Below are positions 63,167-64,000 of a stretch of DNA of 64,000 bases, one piece after another; within the stretch, counting starts at the first letter, position 1, and each line of letters opens with the position of its first letter. The notes under the pieces were generated by a model that saw only the letters and a list, made by a program, of their open reading frames with translations, was not told where the DNA came from and ran no database searches. The position numbers were made by a program, and so were the translations under genes. The stretch is from Streptomyces sp. YS415 (GTDB lineage Bacteria; Actinomycetota; Actinomycetes; Streptomycetales; Streptomycetaceae): positions 1 through 64,000 of the forward strand of contig NZ_JAMJFL010000027.1 of the NCBI RefSeq assembly GCF_023544665.1. The letters are read 5' to 3'.

Positions 63167-64000
63167 GTGCCCACCTTCCCCCGTTCTGCCGACGGGTCTT
63201 CGACGGCCCGTGTCGCATCCGCCGACCCGGCCTCGTCGGGACTGGCCGCTCGCAGGCATCTCCCCCTGTCCGCGCACGGCGCATGGACCCCTTCGCCGCA
63301 CCGGCCCGACCTCGTGGGCATCCTGGAGAAGGAGGCCCAACCGCGCATCCCCCAACTGATGCCGATCCGCTACACACGCATGACCGGTTCCCAGTCCGCC
63401 TTCTACCGCGGTACTCCCGCGGTCATGGCAGCCGACCTGTCCACCATGCCGGACACCGGGCTGACTGTTCAGCTCTCCGGAGACGCACACCTGTCCAACT
63501 TCGGGCTGTTCGCCTCCCCGGAGCGCCGCCTCGTCTTCGATCTCGACGACTTCGACGAAACACTGCCGGGCCCCTTCGAGTGGGACATCAAACGCCTGGC
63601 CACCAGCCTTGCCGTTGCCGCATACGACAACGACGCCCCGTCGGAGACGGCTGGCGCCATCGCCGCCGAGGCTGCCCGGAGTTACCGCAACCACATGAGC
63701 GAACTGTCCGCCTCCACAGAACTCGCCGTCTGGTACGAGTACATCGCGGCCGACGACGTGCTCCAGGAGATCGGCAACTCGCTGCAACGCGCGCGGGTCC
63801 ACCGCACCCTGGACCGGGCACGGCAGACCGACAGCAGCAAGGCGATCGCGAAACTCACCGAACCCGGCCCCGACGGAACGCCCCGGTTCCTGCACTCCCC
63901 GCCACTGATCGAACCGGTCGACGACCAGGACCACGCCGTTGTCGAGCGGGTTTTCGAGGACTACCGTGCCAGCCTGGCGCCAGCCCAGGCCCAGCTACTG
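63167..64000 (+). CDS. DUF2252-family protein (partial, runs off window)
   Basis: At least 278 residues. GTG 63167 lies 8 bases after CAGGAG. The family pattern is clear: RRHLPLSAHGAWTPSPHRPD, ILEKEAQPRIPQLMPIRYTR, VQLSGDAHLSNFGLFASPER, LVFDLDDFDETLPGPFEWDI and KRLATSLAVAA. GDAHLSNFG and FDLDDFDE resemble the catalytic and metal loops of aminoglycoside-phosphotransferase-like kinases, to which DUF2252 is thought to be related. The frame is open at base 64000; the family is usually ~430 residues, so about a third is missing. Function is not established. Confidence 0.85.
   Translation, partial: MPTFPRSADGSSTARVASADPASSGLAARRHLPLSAHGAWTPSPHRPDLVGILEKEAQPRIPQLMPIRYTRMTGSQSAFYRGTPAVMAADLSTMPDTGLTVQLSGDAHLSNFGLFASPERRLVFDLDDFDETLPGPFEWDIKRLATSLAVAAYDNDAPSETAGAIAAEAARSYRNHMSELSASTELAVWYEYIAADDVLQEIGNSLQRARVHRTLDRARQTDSSKAIAKLTEPGPDGTPRFLHSPPLIEPVDDQDHAVVERVFEDYRASLAPAQAQLL

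Noticed and set aside
62501-63934. 477-residue minus-strand frame at the window end
   Set aside because: It lies opposite a DUF2252 gene with conserved motifs that runs off the window.
1-64000. tRNA, rRNA, CRISPR arrays, replication origin
   Set aside because: No cloverleaf with a GGTTCRA-type arm, no rRNA-like sequence, no regularly spaced repeats and no DnaA-box cluster were seen.

Overview
The window is high-GC actinobacterial DNA that looks like a Streptomyces chromosome. Codons end in G or C, and GTG and TTG starts follow GGAGG-type ribosome sites. The family set also fits: GylR-type IclR, MalEFG without its own ATPase, ECF sigma with a DGPF partner, SpoIIE/RsbW/STAS/ANTAR proteins, SPW-repeat, DUF5949 and DUF2252. 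At least eleven transposase or recombinase relics and many genes broken by single-base indels or stops suggest an accessory chromosome arm. This placement is an inference; no telomere, rRNA, tRNA, origin or CRISPR array was seen.

Layout. 1-6.4 kb: a recombinase relic, a DGPF/ECF pair, an IS630 tail, a multidomain PP2C phosphatase, an IS982 relic and an RsbW-like ATPase. 6.5-10.5 kb: an IclR regulator with glycerol kinase, a mycothiol-dependent enzyme and an IS630 relic. 10.9-25.8 kb is the best-preserved block, an alpha-glucan utilisation locus: LacI regulator, malE-malF-malG, an alpha-glucosidase and two secreted pullulanases, followed behind a strong terminator by a secreted GH16 beta-glucanase. 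Secreted enzymes debranch starch or pullulan, MalEFG imports maltodextrins, and the glucosidase releases glucose. An 8-base motif GTTANTAA lies in front of the lacI gene, malE and the second pullulanase and is a candidate operator.

26-31 kb: gene relics, a methyltransferase, and an AsnC regulator divergent from a Leu/Val-type amino acid dehydrogenase with a VOC protein. 31-37 kb: a signalling patch with two STAS proteins, an RsbW-like ATPase, a GAF-ANTAR protein and a frameshifted ANTAR protein. 37-41.5 kb: an APC permease, DUF5949, a small helical protein and an SGNH hydrolase. 41.5-49 kb is the most decayed part: transposase relics, two RHS C-terminal tips each overlapping a tiny membrane-protein gene, a lipoprotein gene with an internal stop, a DUF2625 protein and a secreted lipase. 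49-64 kb: a secreted subtilase with a frameshift, an M48 protease, a GH17 glucanase-like protein, a methyltransferase, a GNAT protein, more transposase relics, an SPW membrane protein, a hemerythrin pseudogene, an alpha/beta hydrolase and a DUF2252 protein running off the end.

The most interesting less-described items are the two RHS-tip/small-membrane-protein pairs, the shared operator motif, and the clustered partner-switching proteins. Many breaks are single-base changes in G/C runs, so some may be assembly errors.
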